This document shows positions 16,192 to 23,055 of a stretch of 35,069 nt of DNA, piece by piece (position 1 is the stretch's first letter; each line of letters begins with the position of its first letter). The DNA is from Candidatus Iainarchaeum sp. (GTDB lineage: Archaea; Iainarchaeota; Iainarchaeia; Iainarchaeales; DTGL01). Both the position numbers and the translations under genes were made by a program. The notes below the pieces were generated by a model. It was not told where the DNA came from and searched no databases. It saw only the letters and a list, made by a program, of their open reading frames with translations. The stretch spans positions 1-35,069 of the forward strand of contig JAPLVS010000012.1 in NCBI GenBank assembly GCA_026396995.1, written 5' to 3'.

Positions 16192-17891
16192 CCGTAACAC
16201 TCCGCTACAATTTTATTATAGTATTTTGCCGCCGGCGAAAGGTTTTCCGAGCGGTTGTAGTAAATGGCAAGGCGGTTGCATTGGCGGTAAAAGTCAAGCG
16301 TGAAGCGGCCGTCTGTTCCAGCCAAATCCTGCAGCGCTTTTTCCGTGCAGTTGTTTTCGTATCCTAAAAGGTCGCCGCAGTATTCGGAGTAGCCGTCAGC
16401 AATCGTTCCAGAATTTTCAATCCAGCATTTTTCCATTTCCGCCCTTATGTCTTCGCATGTTATTTCATTTCTTGCGATTGTAAGGCTGCATTCCTTTGAC
16501 CAGAGGTTTTGGTCGTCAGGGCTTACCTGCCAGTAGTATTCGCCGTCCCCGAGCGGTTCGCCAGGCCTGAATTGCCCGCTCATTGTTTCCTCGGCTTCGA
16601 TTGCAATAAAGTCAGGCGTCCCGCGCCTGCTTACCCTTATTATATGCTTTTCCGGGCTTGCAGGCGTCCATGAAAATGAAACCTGGCCTTCAGTTGTTTC
16701 AAGGCCGCAGGCAGGCGATTCAGGCTGTGCCGCCTTCTTTTCCTCTGTGCAAGTGTTGTTTTTGCAACTGCATCCTGTTTCAGGCTTTGGCATCATTACC
16801 TGCGGGCAAATAGTATCAGGCAGGCATTTCAAGCCTGATTGTGCGGCATTGATGCACTCCCATTGCGCTCCGGCTGTTTCAGGGCAGCAGTTTGTGCTCA
16901 CCCATCCGCAGTCAGCGTTTTCAGTGCATCCTTTTTCAATTGTTTTTTTCTCTTCGGCTGTTGCAGGCAAATCGAACAAAACCCATAATGCCCTAAGTGT
17001 TTTCTTCGGTTCAGGGCTGAATTCCAGTGAAATCCTTTTGTCGATTTCTTCGGCCGGCAGCCTGTAGGAGAGCCTTGCGAATTTCCCGTAGTTTTTCGGG
17101 AAAAAGAAGCTTTCCTGCCAGAGCGCGCCGAATGATTCGGATTCCTTTTCAGTGAATCCTGCGGCCATCATCTGCTGCTTCAGGTCCAGGAATTCCGCAT
17201 TCTCCTTCAGCGCCAGCTCTTTTTCCTCGCCTGCTTTCAGCTCTCCGATCGAGCCTGTGAGGGCGCTGAAGGAAGTTGGCGCCATGGCTTTGCTGTTTTC
17301 CTTGCTCACGGCGACCGCCAAATCGTAAACCGCATACCCTGCATTGTTTTTCACTGTTGCTTTTCCTGTCGCGGTGTTGTATTTGGCTGAAATTTTGTTT
17401 TCAAAAGGCATTTCGCCTTCATAAAACAAAAACCTTGCCTCTGTCCCTTCGAACTGCAGGCAGGCGGAATCCACATCGTTCAGAACCGGTATTATTGATT
17501 CGAGCGGCACAGGCTCAAAGCCCTTTGTAAGTGGGGCGTTTTCTTCCGCTTTCAGGCAGTTTTGGAGCACCTTCACTTTTTTCCATTCGGCCGAATCTTC
17601 GGTCATTGCGGTTGAAGGGTAGGTCATTGTAGGCGCGCCTGCTATAAAGTTCACCCGCAAATCGAATTCGTTCAGGTCTTTTGAGTGAATGTATATTACC
17701 GGCTGTTTTACAAGCATTGCCTGTTCAGGCCTTGAAGTCAGCAGGAACTGCCCTGATTCGCTGCAGCCTGCCATGACGCCCCATTCGTGCACTTCGAATT
17801 CCGCTTTCATTTCAGCCGGATTTTCGGTGCAGCCGCCCAAGAACGCAAGCAGGGCTAAGAGCAAAACAAAAATGATTGTCGCTTTCTTCAT
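16188..17891 (-). CDS. Secreted lipoprotein, first gene of the surface-protein operon
   Basis: Unrecognised 567-residue lipoprotein with a lipobox LGGCTEN (Cys21). An N-terminal domain (about 33-330) opens with FEVHEWGVM and has PVIYIHSKD near residue 65, resembling the HEWG segment of some secreted bacterial proteins of unknown role. A Cys-rich segment near 330-400 (ADCGWVSTNCCPE, CSCKNNTC) follows and resembles one in the last gene of the operon. A fibronectin-III-like domain (about 405-480) and a short helical, two-Cys-pair end complete it. The ATG has GGTGA upstream and a TATA-like element at 17931-17944, so this is the operon's first gene. The stop overlaps the next start as ATGA. Function unknown. 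Confidence 0.83.
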   Translation of the reverse strand: MKKATIIFVLLLALLAFLGGCTENPAEMKAEFEVHEWGVMAGCSESGQFLLTSRPEQAMLVKQPVIYIHSKDLNEFDLRVNFIAGAPTMTYPSTAMTEDSAEWKKVKVLQNCLKAEENAPLTKGFEPVPLESIIPVLNDVDSACLQFEGTEARFLFYEGEMPFENKISAKYNTATGKATVKNNAGYAVYDLAVAVSKENSKAMAPTSFSALTGSIGELKAGEEKELALKENAEFLDLKQQMMAAGFTEKESESFGALWQESFFFPKNYGKFARLSYRLPAEEIDKRISLEFSPEPKKTLRALWVLFDLPATAEEKKTIEKGCTENADCGWVSTNCCPETAGAQWECINAAQSGLKCLPDTICPQVMMPKPETGCSCKNNTCTEEKKAAQPESPACGLETTEGQVSFSWTPASPEKHIIRVSRRGTPDFIAIEAEETMSGQFRPGEPLGDGEYYWQVSPDDQNLWSKECSLTIARNEITCEDIRAEMEKCWIENSGTIADGYSEYCGDLLGYENNCTEKALQDLAGTDGRFTLDFYRQCNRLAIYYNRSENLSPAAKYYNKIVAECYG

Positions 17892-17930
17892 GAAGTCACC
17901 GGTTTGGCTGTTAAATTATAGGCTTTTCCT

Positions 17931-17944
17931 GCTTTAAATATTTC
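17931..17944 (-). promoter_or_regulatory. TATA-like element of the surface-protein operon
   Basis: GCTTTAAATATTTC, read on the minus strand as GAAATATTTAAAGC, is a strong archaeal TATA match about 45 bases before the ATG at 17891. It predicts a leader of about 20 bases that still includes the GGTGA ribosome-binding site. It is the only clear promoter candidate for the four genes that end at 10984. Confidence 0.55.
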
Positions 17945-17961
17945 CTTTTAAGCGGAAATGC

Positions 17962-18639
17962 CTAGCGGAGCAGGCTTTTCAGGAGGATTGCGATTGTTGT
18001 GCCTGACGCCGAACCCAAAAAATTCACCTGTGCGTTGTTCAGCATTTTTTTCAGTTCGAATGCCGCCCCGAACACTGAATCCGCTATCGAGCCAAAAAAT
18101 CCGCCGAGTATTATCACCAATGCAATGGCTGGTTCCTGGAATTTGAGGAAATGGAATATTCCGATCATTGCCGCGCCGAACAGCGCGGCATAGCAGCCCA
18201 AAGGCGTTATTCCGCCGTCAGTGCCGTGCTCCACTTCCTTTAAGGTGGTGACAAGCCTCGGCTTTTTTTTGGAAAGCATGCCTATTTCAGAGGAAAGCGT
18301 GTCCGCAAGCGCGGCCGATACCGCGGCATAATACCCGAAAGGCGAGGCAAAGTACAGGGCGAGTATGGCGGCGGCGCTGTTGCCGATGATGTTTCCGGTG
18401 GTCCTTTCCTCGTGCTGGTTTTTGGACTGTGACCTGCCGAATTTGGTTGCAATTTCAGCGGCGACAAAAAAGAACACAATCAAAAAAAAGCATTCGAGGC
18501 CGCCCATCAGGTAGATTGTTATGCCGACAATGGCCGCTATGAGTATGCCGTCCCTGTCAAGGAGCCTTTTCCTGAAAGAGACAATGGAAAAAATAGAAAG
18601 CGCTAATAGGAGGACTAGGGCGTTGGCCATCTGGTCCAT
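17962..18639 (-). CDS. DUF92 family integral membrane protein
   Basis: Membrane protein of 225 residues with about six TM helices. It has the conserved core of the DUF92 family: RTTGNIIGNS near residue 80, ADTLSSEIG near 112 and the cytosolic TLKEVEHGTDGGITPLG near 131-148. The plant relative VTE6 is a phytyl-phosphate kinase, and archaeal members are suspected to act on prenyl phosphates; that is family knowledge, not shown here. The ATG at 18639 lies 2 bases after the eS1 stop, so it is the last gene of the uS15 operon. The ribosome-binding site is weak, and an ATG four codons in is possible. Confidence 0.88.
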   Translation of the reverse strand: MDQMANALVLLLALSIFSIVSFRKRLLDRDGILIAAIVGITIYLMGGLECFFLIVFFFVAAEIATKFGRSQSKNQHEERTTGNIIGNSAAAILALYFASPFGYYAAVSAALADTLSSEIGMLSKKKPRLVTTLKEVEHGTDGGITPLGCYAALFGAAMIGIFHFLKFQEPAIALVIILGGFFGSIADSVFGAAFELKKMLNNAQVNFLGSASGTTIAILLKSLLR

Positions 18640-18641
18640 TC

Positions 18642-19220
18642 TTATTTACCTTCCAGGATTCTGGTTTTGGATATTTCTATTTTCCTGAGCCTGTCGATGT
18701 CCTTTGTCCTTTTTATGATTTTTGCGGTTGTAATCCCGAAAATCAGTTCCTGGACAAGCTGGTCGAAGGTTTTTTTCTGGATGTCCGAAGCCACGGTTTC
18801 GATTATGCCTTTCCTTATCTCCTTTTCCTTCCTTTTTTCCAGCTTCCTGCTTGAAATCGCAATCACTTTCACCCTGGCCTTCTTGCCGTCCTTTGTGGTG
18901 TCGGTTGTCACTGTTTCAATCTTTGTAATCCTTCTCCTTATCATTCTCCTTATGTACGACTGGTTTACCTCGAAGCCGACCGCTTCAGTGAACGCCTTGG
19001 ATTCCTTGACTTCTGTTACCTTGAACTGCACCGCAATGTGCCTTAATTTCCTCTGGCCTGTGAGCTCGTCCACGGTGACCCAGACTGTCCTGCCGACAAC
19101 TGCCTTCCCTTTTTCTGCAGGCGTTTCGCCTATCACCCTGTTTTCGAATATTTTGGGCGCTACCAGTTCGAACCATTTTTTCTTTTTCCATTTGTCGACT
19201 GTTTTCTGCACTGTAGCCAT
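18642..19220 (-). CDS. rps3ae: Ribosomal protein eS1 (S3Ae)
   Basis: Small-subunit protein eS1, found near the mRNA exit of archaeal and eukaryotic ribosomes. The 192-residue protein matches the family through WFELVAPKIFENRVIGET at the N-terminus, the FKVTEV strand, the IRRMIRRRITKIET basic segment and the C-terminal RTKDIDRLRKIEI region. Length is normal. The ATG at 19220 begins one base after the stop of the 41-codon ORF; an in-frame GTG at 19229 would overlap that ORF by eight bases. It belongs to the operon uS15, small ORF, eS1, DUF92. Confidence 0.96.
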   Translation of the reverse strand: MATVQKTVDKWKKKKWFELVAPKIFENRVIGETPAEKGKAVVGRTVWVTVDELTGQRKLRHIAVQFKVTEVKESKAFTEAVGFEVNQSYIRRMIRRRITKIETVTTDTTKDGKKARVKVIAISSRKLEKRKEKEIRKGIIETVASDIQKKTFDQLVQELIFGITTAKIIKRTKDIDRLRKIEISKTRILEGK

Positions 19221-19221
19221 T

Positions 19222-19347
19222 TCACTCACATTCCTTCAATGCGTTTTCAATCATCCTGTCGCCTGCAGCGAGAACAAGGCCTGAGGGAGCGTCGCCGCAT
19301 TCCTCGGTTTTTTTCCCGCAATATTCAAGCGTTATTGAGTATTTCAT
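19222..19347 (-). CDS. 41-residue small ORF between uS15 and eS1
   Basis: Reads from ATG at 19347 to TGA at 19222, giving 41 residues that I do not recognise: an N-terminal MKYSITLEY strand, three Cys (CGKK, ECGD, KECE) and a C-terminal helix. Its ATG directly follows the uS15 stop (TGAATG), and its stop lies one base before the eS1 ATG, so it exactly fills the gap. That packing argues for a real, coupled gene. In many archaea the uS15-eS1 interval holds a RecJ-like gene and/or the KEOPS subunit Pcc1; this product is too short and shows no convincing Pcc1 likeness. It could be a lineage-specific protein or a deletion remnant. Confidence 0.6.
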   Translation of the reverse strand: MKYSITLEYCGKKTEECGDAPSGLVLAAGDRMIENALKECE

Positions 19348-19833
19348 TCATTTCACCAAAAGCTTTGCCTTTTCCTCTGTGAAATTCCATTCCCCGGGCA
19401 GCAACCCTTTTTTCTTGTAGTATTCGACAAGTTTCCTTATCTTTGAAACAGTCATCTGGTAACCCCTTTTTGCCGTCATGTCCTTGGGGTTTGGGCCCAT
19501 GTGCTCCTTTATGGTGACGCTTCTCCTGATAAGGTTCATTAAGTCTTCGGGAATTTCTTCCCTGGTTCCCTGTTCTTTGAGGATGTCAGAAACAGTTTTG
19601 CCTGTAATCGCCCTTACTTCCGGAATGCCGTGCTGGTCCCTCAAAATCATGCCGATTTCGCTCTTCGGCACGCCCTCGTTTGAAAGCTTTTTTATAAGCT
19701 CGATGATTTCTTCGGGCTTCATTTCAACCCAGTCAAAGGCCTTTTTCTTCCGCGAATGCTTTTCGGGCTTTTCGCTCTTCACGGTTTCCGCAACCTCTTT
19801 GATTTCCGCGGTTTCTTCGTTTTCTTCAGCCAT
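19348..19833 (-). CDS. rps15: Ribosomal protein uS15
   Basis: Primary 16S rRNA-binding protein of the small subunit. From the ATG at 19833 it has 161 residues. The archaeal uS15 core is clear: KPEEIIELIKKL, GVPKSEIGMILRDQHGIP, a helix with LMNLIRRSVTIKEH, and KDMTAKRGYQMTVSKIRKLVEYYK near the end. Instead of the usual basic N-terminus with MHxRRKG it has about 30 acidic residues (many Glu) before the SRKKKAFDW segment. I chose the ATG because AAGGT lies about eight bases upstream; a TTG at 19851 would add six residues. It heads the operon that includes eS1. Confidence 0.95.
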   Translation of the reverse strand: MAEENEETAEIKEVAETVKSEKPEKHSRKKKAFDWVEMKPEEIIELIKKLSNEGVPKSEIGMILRDQHGIPEVRAITGKTVSDILKEQGTREEIPEDLMNLIRRSVTIKEHMGPNPKDMTAKRGYQMTVSKIRKLVEYYKKKGLLPGEWNFTEEKAKLLVK

Positions 19834-19875
19834 TCCAAAAACCTTTTTCAAAAGACTTTTTGATTTTTTTTAGCA

Positions 19876-19902
19876 CTTTTCCAACCTAACGGCCTGGAAA
19901 AG
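19876..19902 (-). promoter_or_regulatory. Hairpin in the uS15 mRNA leader
   Basis: Two perfectly complementary 8-base arms (19876-19883 and 19895-19902) enclose an 11-base loop with GGC and AGG elements. The hairpin lies 43-69 bases before the uS15 ATG, within the expected leader if transcription starts from the TATA-like site at 19941-19951. Bacterial S15 represses its own mRNA by binding a leader structure; a similar role here is only a suggestion. Confidence 0.4.
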
Positions 19903-19924
19903 AAAAACTCCTAACAAGATAATA

Positions 19925-19951
19925 AACCCTTCCAGGAAAGGTTTAAATAGG
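19925..19951. promoter_or_regulatory. Near-palindrome overlapping a two-way TATA element
   Basis: Bases 19925-19943 form a 19-base palindrome with one mismatch (arms AACCCTTCC and GGAAAGGTT around an A). It abuts and slightly overlaps GTTTAAATAG (19941-19950), which reads as a TATA box on either strand. This spacer separates the divergent uS15 operon and the repeat-protein gene. An operator for a dimeric regulator is a reasonable guess. Confidence 0.4.
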
Positions 19952-20014
19952 TTTCACCGGGTTCAGTCGACCTTGCAAACCTTTGATCTGCCAGGCATCT
20001 TGGAGAATGAAAGC

Positions 20015-20025
20015 CTTAAATATAA
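20015..20025 (+). promoter_or_regulatory. TATA-like element for a leaderless transcript
   Basis: CTTAAATATAA is centred about 26 bases before the GTG at 20046. The spacing is what a leaderless archaeal mRNA starting at that GTG would need, and it favours this start over the ATG at 20007, which would lie upstream of the TATA box. Confidence 0.5.
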
Positions 20026-20045
20026 CAAAGAATATAAGTGTAATT

Positions 20046-20531
20046 GTGAATTTGAATAAAAAATATCTCCTAGGCGCTCTGGCTTTAATAGCGGTCTTTG
20101 TCATTGCTGGCTATTTTTATTTGAACCAGTTGCCTCCTACATTTGCAGATTGTGATAAAATCGAACGCCAAGTGGTCAAAGATGAATGCTATTTCACGGT
20201 CGCTGTCGCCGAACAAGACCTTTCAATCTGCGACAAAATCCAAAACCCATACCAAAAAGGAGACTGTTATGGGTATATTGCCTCAAAAAAACAAGACCTT
20301 TCAATTTGTGACAAGCTCCAGGATCAGAGAGATAGGTGCTATGTCAAAGTTGCTGTTGCCAAACAAGACCTTTCAATTTGCGACCAAGTCCAAGATCAAA
20401 ACGTAAAAGACGGATGCTACACTGAAATCGCTGTAAGAAGAGAAGACCTTTCAATTTGCGATCAAATTCAAAATCAAGAAAACAAAGATGCTTGCCGGCT
20501 ACAGGTTGATTCTTTAAGAACTATGATCTAA
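20046..20531 (+). CDS. Membrane-anchored protein with LSICD-type Cys repeats
   Basis: Unrecognised 161-residue protein. It has an N-terminal membrane helix (about 6-26) and then a predicted extracellular part of four to five repeats of 24-26 residues with pattern C-xxxAV-xQDLSICD-IQ-Q--KD-C. The DNA of the repeats is very similar: AAGACCTTTCAAT recurs at 20215, 20293, 20365 and 20443, at 72-78-base spacing. Similar helical Cys repeats occur in many archaeal and candidate-phylum proteins; their role is unknown. The gene is clearly AT-richer than its neighbours. Start chosen from the upstream TATA spacing. It faces bud32 at its 3' end. Confidence 0.72.
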   Translation: MNLNKKYLLGALALIAVFVIAGYFYLNQLPPTFADCDKIERQVVKDECYFTVAVAEQDLSICDKIQNPYQKGDCYGYIASKKQDLSICDKLQDQRDRCYVKVAVAKQDLSICDQVQDQNVKDGCYTEIAVRREDLSICDQIQNQENKDACRLQVDSLRTMI

Positions 20532-20600
20532 TTCTTGAATGCTAATCGTGTGCTTCATCCGGGTATCTGCCGCCTTTGGCTTAATATTTGCTGTTGCCTT

Positions 20601-21206
20601 TCAGGCATATCTTCCCCGCCTTTCAATCTCTTCAATCTTGCCTGCAATGCCCTTGCAGCCGCCTGCTGCAACGTATGCCTTCAGTATCGCCTTCCATTCT
20701 TTTTTCAGGGAAGCATCGCCTGCGAGCAGGGTTTTCTTCAGGTTGATAAGGTCGACTGCCTTGTCCTCTTCCTTGTTCGAATTGAAGCCAAGGCCAAAGT
20801 CAATGAATACAATGCGGCCTTTCCCTGCGGCAAGAATGTTGTCTGTCGTGAGGTCGCCGTGGATTATTCCTGCGGAATGCAGTGCTGCAATTTGTTTTCC
20901 GATTTCCCTGCACAATTTCAGGTTCCCTTTCACCGAGAATTTCGCATTTTTTCCTTCAACGAATTCCATAAAAATCGATTTTTTTTCCTGGTCAACGGCA
21001 AGAACCAAAGGCGTCCTTACCCCTGCGCTTTTCGCCCTGTGCAGGAGCATGGCTTCAAGCCTTGTCCTTTCAAGCCTTATTTTTTCGTCCAGTTCCCTGC
21101 ACCGGTAGCCTTTTGCAAGCCTGTGCTTTTCTATGGCCTTTGCCCCGCGCAGCCCTGATTCGAGGATTTCAGCTTCGGCGCCTCTTGCAATTGCCCTTTC
21201 AGCCAC
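20601..21206 (-). CDS. bud32: KEOPS complex kinase/ATPase Bud32
   Basis: Small atypical kinase of the KEOPS complex, which with Kae1 makes the t6A base at position 37 of ANN-decoding tRNAs. The 201-residue protein starts with ARGAEAEI, has IFMEFVEG in the hinge, the catalytic loop HGDLTTDNIL (about 120-129) and the metal-binding IDFGLGF (about 135-141), all classic Bud32 features. It is a separate gene, whereas some archaea fuse it to Kae1; Kae1 lies at 27205-28236 here. The start is GTG at 21206 with AGG about seven bases upstream. An AT-rich spacer (21207-21289) separates it from the divergent regulator gene. Confidence 0.95.
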   Translation of the reverse strand: MAERAIARGAEAEILESGLRGAKAIEKHRLAKGYRCRELDEKIRLERTRLEAMLLHRAKSAGVRTPLVLAVDQEKKSIFMEFVEGKNAKFSVKGNLKLCREIGKQIAALHSAGIIHGDLTTDNILAAGKGRIVFIDFGLGFNSNKEEDKAVDLINLKKTLLAGDASLKKEWKAILKAYVAAGGCKGIAGKIEEIERRGRYA

Positions 21207-21289
21207 AAAAAAACCTGTTTAAAAAATTTAATTATTTATGGGATTCTTTAATCAAAATCTTTTAATGCCTTTCCGCTCTCTTCTATTGT

Positions 21290-21706
21290 ATGCCAGCACG
21301 TTCTTTTAGGATTACCATACGGAAAATCGAGCCCCCGTTCTCCCAGAATGCAGAGGAGGAATTCGCTTTCCTTTGCCGTTCCCTCGGCTTTTTTGAGGAA
21401 ATCGACAAGGAAAAGACAGCGAGCGCTATCTTCAGGCTGATTGTTAAAAACTATGACAAGGGCAAAAGGCTCACTTCTACAGACCTTGCGGCACTGGTCA
21501 AAATGAGCCGCGGTTCCGTGATAAACCATTTGAACAATTTAATCACTGCGGGCCTTGTCCTAAAGGACGGCCGGTATTATGTGCCGCGCTCCAGGAGCGT
21601 TTACCGCACTATCACCGAAATCGAGGAAGACATCGACAGGGTCTTCCGCAGGATGCAGGAAACAGCGAAAAGAATCGACAGGGAATTCGGGTTAAGGCTG
21701 GAATAA
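21290..21706 (+). CDS. Winged-helix transcriptional regulator
   Basis: Protein of 138 residues with a winged helix-turn-helix. After an N-terminal RSFRITIRKIEPPFSQN segment, the DNA-binding domain spans about 40-98: helix LTSTDLAALV, recognition helix SRGSVINHLNNLI, and a wing at LKDGRYY. A C-terminal helix (about 106-135, TEIEEDIDRVFRRMQ) is likely a dimerising coiled coil. I know closely similar proteins from other small archaeal genomes but no assigned target. It is divergent from bud32 and could act on the shared spacer; that is speculative. Start ATG at 21290. Confidence 0.82.
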   Translation: MPARSFRITIRKIEPPFSQNAEEEFAFLCRSLGFFEEIDKEKTASAIFRLIVKNYDKGKRLTSTDLAALVKMSRGSVINHLNNLITAGLVLKDGRYYVPRSRSVYRTITEIEEDIDRVFRRMQETAKRIDREFGLRLE

Positions 21707-21711
21707 CCTGC

Positions 21712-22092
21712 TCAAATCCAGCCTTCGTGGTGCTCAATGTAGTGCATTATCAGGTCGGCGCACGTTTTCAGCACAAGAAACAAAATAACACTCTGCACTT
21801 CAGGGCCCGTGGTCCAAATGGCGCCGCCGACCATTAAAAAATGCATCGGGATAATCCTGGCGTAAGGGTAAAAGAAGATGGTGCCGATGTTGTGCTTTTT
21901 CTTAGATGGTTTGTTTTTGTAGTACACATATGAATAATAGTGGTTTGCCAAGAATGCCAAAATCGAAACCAGCATCCAGGGCAGGACACTTAAAGGCAGG
22001 GTTGGAGTCCAGCCCTGCGGATTGTCACTTAAAGGTCTATTCGGGGGCCGATTCTGTGAATATGCTGCAAACATTTCTTCTTCACTCGGCAA
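21712..22092 (-). CDS. C-terminal part of a split DUF6498-like membrane protein
   Basis: The open frame has 126 codons from a TTG at 22092; an ATG six codons in (22074) is possible. It shows two to three membrane helices, ANHYYSYVYY, a FYPYARIIPMHF segment and a terminal LKTCADLIMHYIEHHE, which resemble the C-terminal half of DUF6498-type membrane proteins. The N-terminal half with VYWFQSVIIG is in the adjacent ORF (22082-22282), offset by one base. Read together they look like one protein broken by a +1 shift. Neither ORF alone has the usual domain. No strong ribosome-binding site precedes this ORF, which again favours a frameshift. Confidence 0.55.
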   Translation of the reverse strand: MPSEEEMFAAYSQNRPPNRPLSDNPQGWTPTLPLSVLPWMLVSILAFLANHYYSYVYYKNKPSKKKHNIGTIFFYPYARIIPMHFLMVGGAIWTTGPEVQSVILFLVLKTCADLIMHYIEHHEGWI

Positions 22093-22282
22093 AATTATCG
22101 GTTGAAAACTCTTTGAGGTTGAGTATCCTCAGATAATTGAACACGCCGATTATGACGCTCTGGAACCAGTAAACCCAAAGCAATTGAAGCAGGCCCCAGC
22201 CCTGTGTCACGGCAATGGCTATTGTAAACAGGTTGGCCGCCAATAGCGAGATGGCGGTCGGAGCGTAGCCCTCAAATTTCAT
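22082..22282 (-). CDS. N-terminal part of a split DUF6498-like membrane protein
   Basis: ORF of 66 codons from ATG at 22282. It holds two membrane helices (ISLLAANLFTIAIAV and LLQLLWVYWFQSVIIGVF) and ends LRILNLKEFSTDNF before a stop at 22082. WVYWFQSVIIG followed by a KEFSTDNF-like segment is typical of the start of DUF6498 proteins, and the rest of such a protein is in the next frame. The overlap is 11 bases. An AT-rich TATA-like stretch near 22310-22320 could drive it. It is either a truncated gene or, more likely, one gene with an extra base near 22085-22096. Confidence 0.55.
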   Translation of the reverse strand: MKFEGYAPTAISLLAANLFTIAIAVTQGWGLLQLLWVYWFQSVIIGVFNYLRILNLKEFSTDNFAE

Positions 22283-22346
22283 GCAATATATTATTCCGCC
22301 CAGAGAATTTAATTCTTCCCCCGCCAACAGGCCCTGGATTCCCCGC

Positions 22347-22360
22347 AAAAAATATTTATA
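22347..22360 (+). promoter_or_regulatory. TATA-like element for the 22386 gene
   Basis: AAAAAATATTTATA is a strong TATA match centred about 30 bases before the ATG at 22386. This predicts a leaderless or nearly leaderless transcript, consistent with the absence of a ribosome-binding site before that ATG. Confidence 0.5.
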
Positions 22361-22385
22361 CTGGAATGCCCCTTGTAATAGCTGT

Positions 22386-23024
22386 ATGCCTAACTGGAAA
22401 ACCGCAAGGGCGATGAAGGCAAAGCCTGCGCCTGAAAAGCTTGGCAGGAGAGCGCTCCTGGTTATTGCGATACAAATCCTTCTCGTGGTGCTTTTCGCTT
22501 TCGAATTGTTTGATGCAGTTAAAATCGGCTGGAAAGAGCGCACCATTGATTTTTCGCAGGACCCATCTGTTTACATCATGCTGTGCCTTATAGCGCTGGC
22601 CCTTTACTCTATAAATTTTGTCGCCAAGAAAAGGAAGGCCAAGGTTTACGGCCTGCAGGCCGAAGTGCAGTCCCTTATAAAAGACACAGCACAGGCCAAA
22701 ATCAGGCGCTCGAGGGAAAACCCGTTCACAATTGCACTTTTGATGATTGAAATCGTTTATGTCCTGGTCCTTGCTGGCGCGATATACCTTTATTTCGACC
22801 CAGACCCAAATCTTAACAACGACTGGCTTTTGGGCTGGCTGGTTCTCCTGAGAAAGTCGGGCGCCGACGTCCAGCCGCCGCTCAGCGATGCCCTGAAAAT
22901 CATTACTTTTGCTGCAATAACAGGTCTTTTCCTTTACATGCACAGCCATGCCTTGAAATTCGACGCCCTTGACAGGCATGCCAGAAAAAGAAAAATAGAA
23001 GAAAAAAAGAAAAAGAAAAAATAA
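22386..23024 (+). CDS. Polytopic membrane protein of unknown function
   Basis: Unrecognised protein of 212 residues with four predicted membrane helices in two pairs: about 20-42, 58-75, 112-135 and 170-188. A basic cytosolic loop (RKAKVYGLQ to RRSREN) lies between the pairs, and the C-terminus is a Lys-rich tail. The start follows from the TATA element at 22347-22360; longer readings from 22281 would run through the promoter. It is divergent from the split DUF6498-like gene, which has similar membrane architecture. Its last codons are A-rich, which makes the opposite strand T-rich where the converging operon ends. Confidence 0.65.
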   Translation: MPNWKTARAMKAKPAPEKLGRRALLVIAIQILLVVLFAFELFDAVKIGWKERTIDFSQDPSVYIMLCLIALALYSINFVAKKRKAKVYGLQAEVQSLIKDTAQAKIRRSRENPFTIALLMIEIVYVLVLAGAIYLYFDPDPNLNNDWLLGWLVLLRKSGADVQPPLSDALKIITFAAITGLFLYMHSHALKFDALDRHARKRKIEEKKKKKK

Positions 23025-23055
23025 AAAAAGAAAAAGCCGCTTGCTTTACAGCGGC
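22984..23055 (-). terminator. Hairpin plus T-tract terminator of the minus-strand operon
   Basis: On the minus strand, complementary 6-base arms (23050-23055 and 23036-23041) enclose an 8-base loop and are followed at once by about 50 bases made almost only of T with few interruptions. The hairpin includes the last codons and stop of the small lipoprotein gene. It looks like a classic intrinsic terminator. The T-tract is the complement of the Lys-rich end of the plus-strand gene. Confidence 0.65.

Noticed and set aside
22282-22546. Extension of the DUF6498-like N-terminal ORF upstream to 22546
   Set aside because: It would run antisense through the promoter and first third of the 22386 gene, and the extra residues do not resemble the family.
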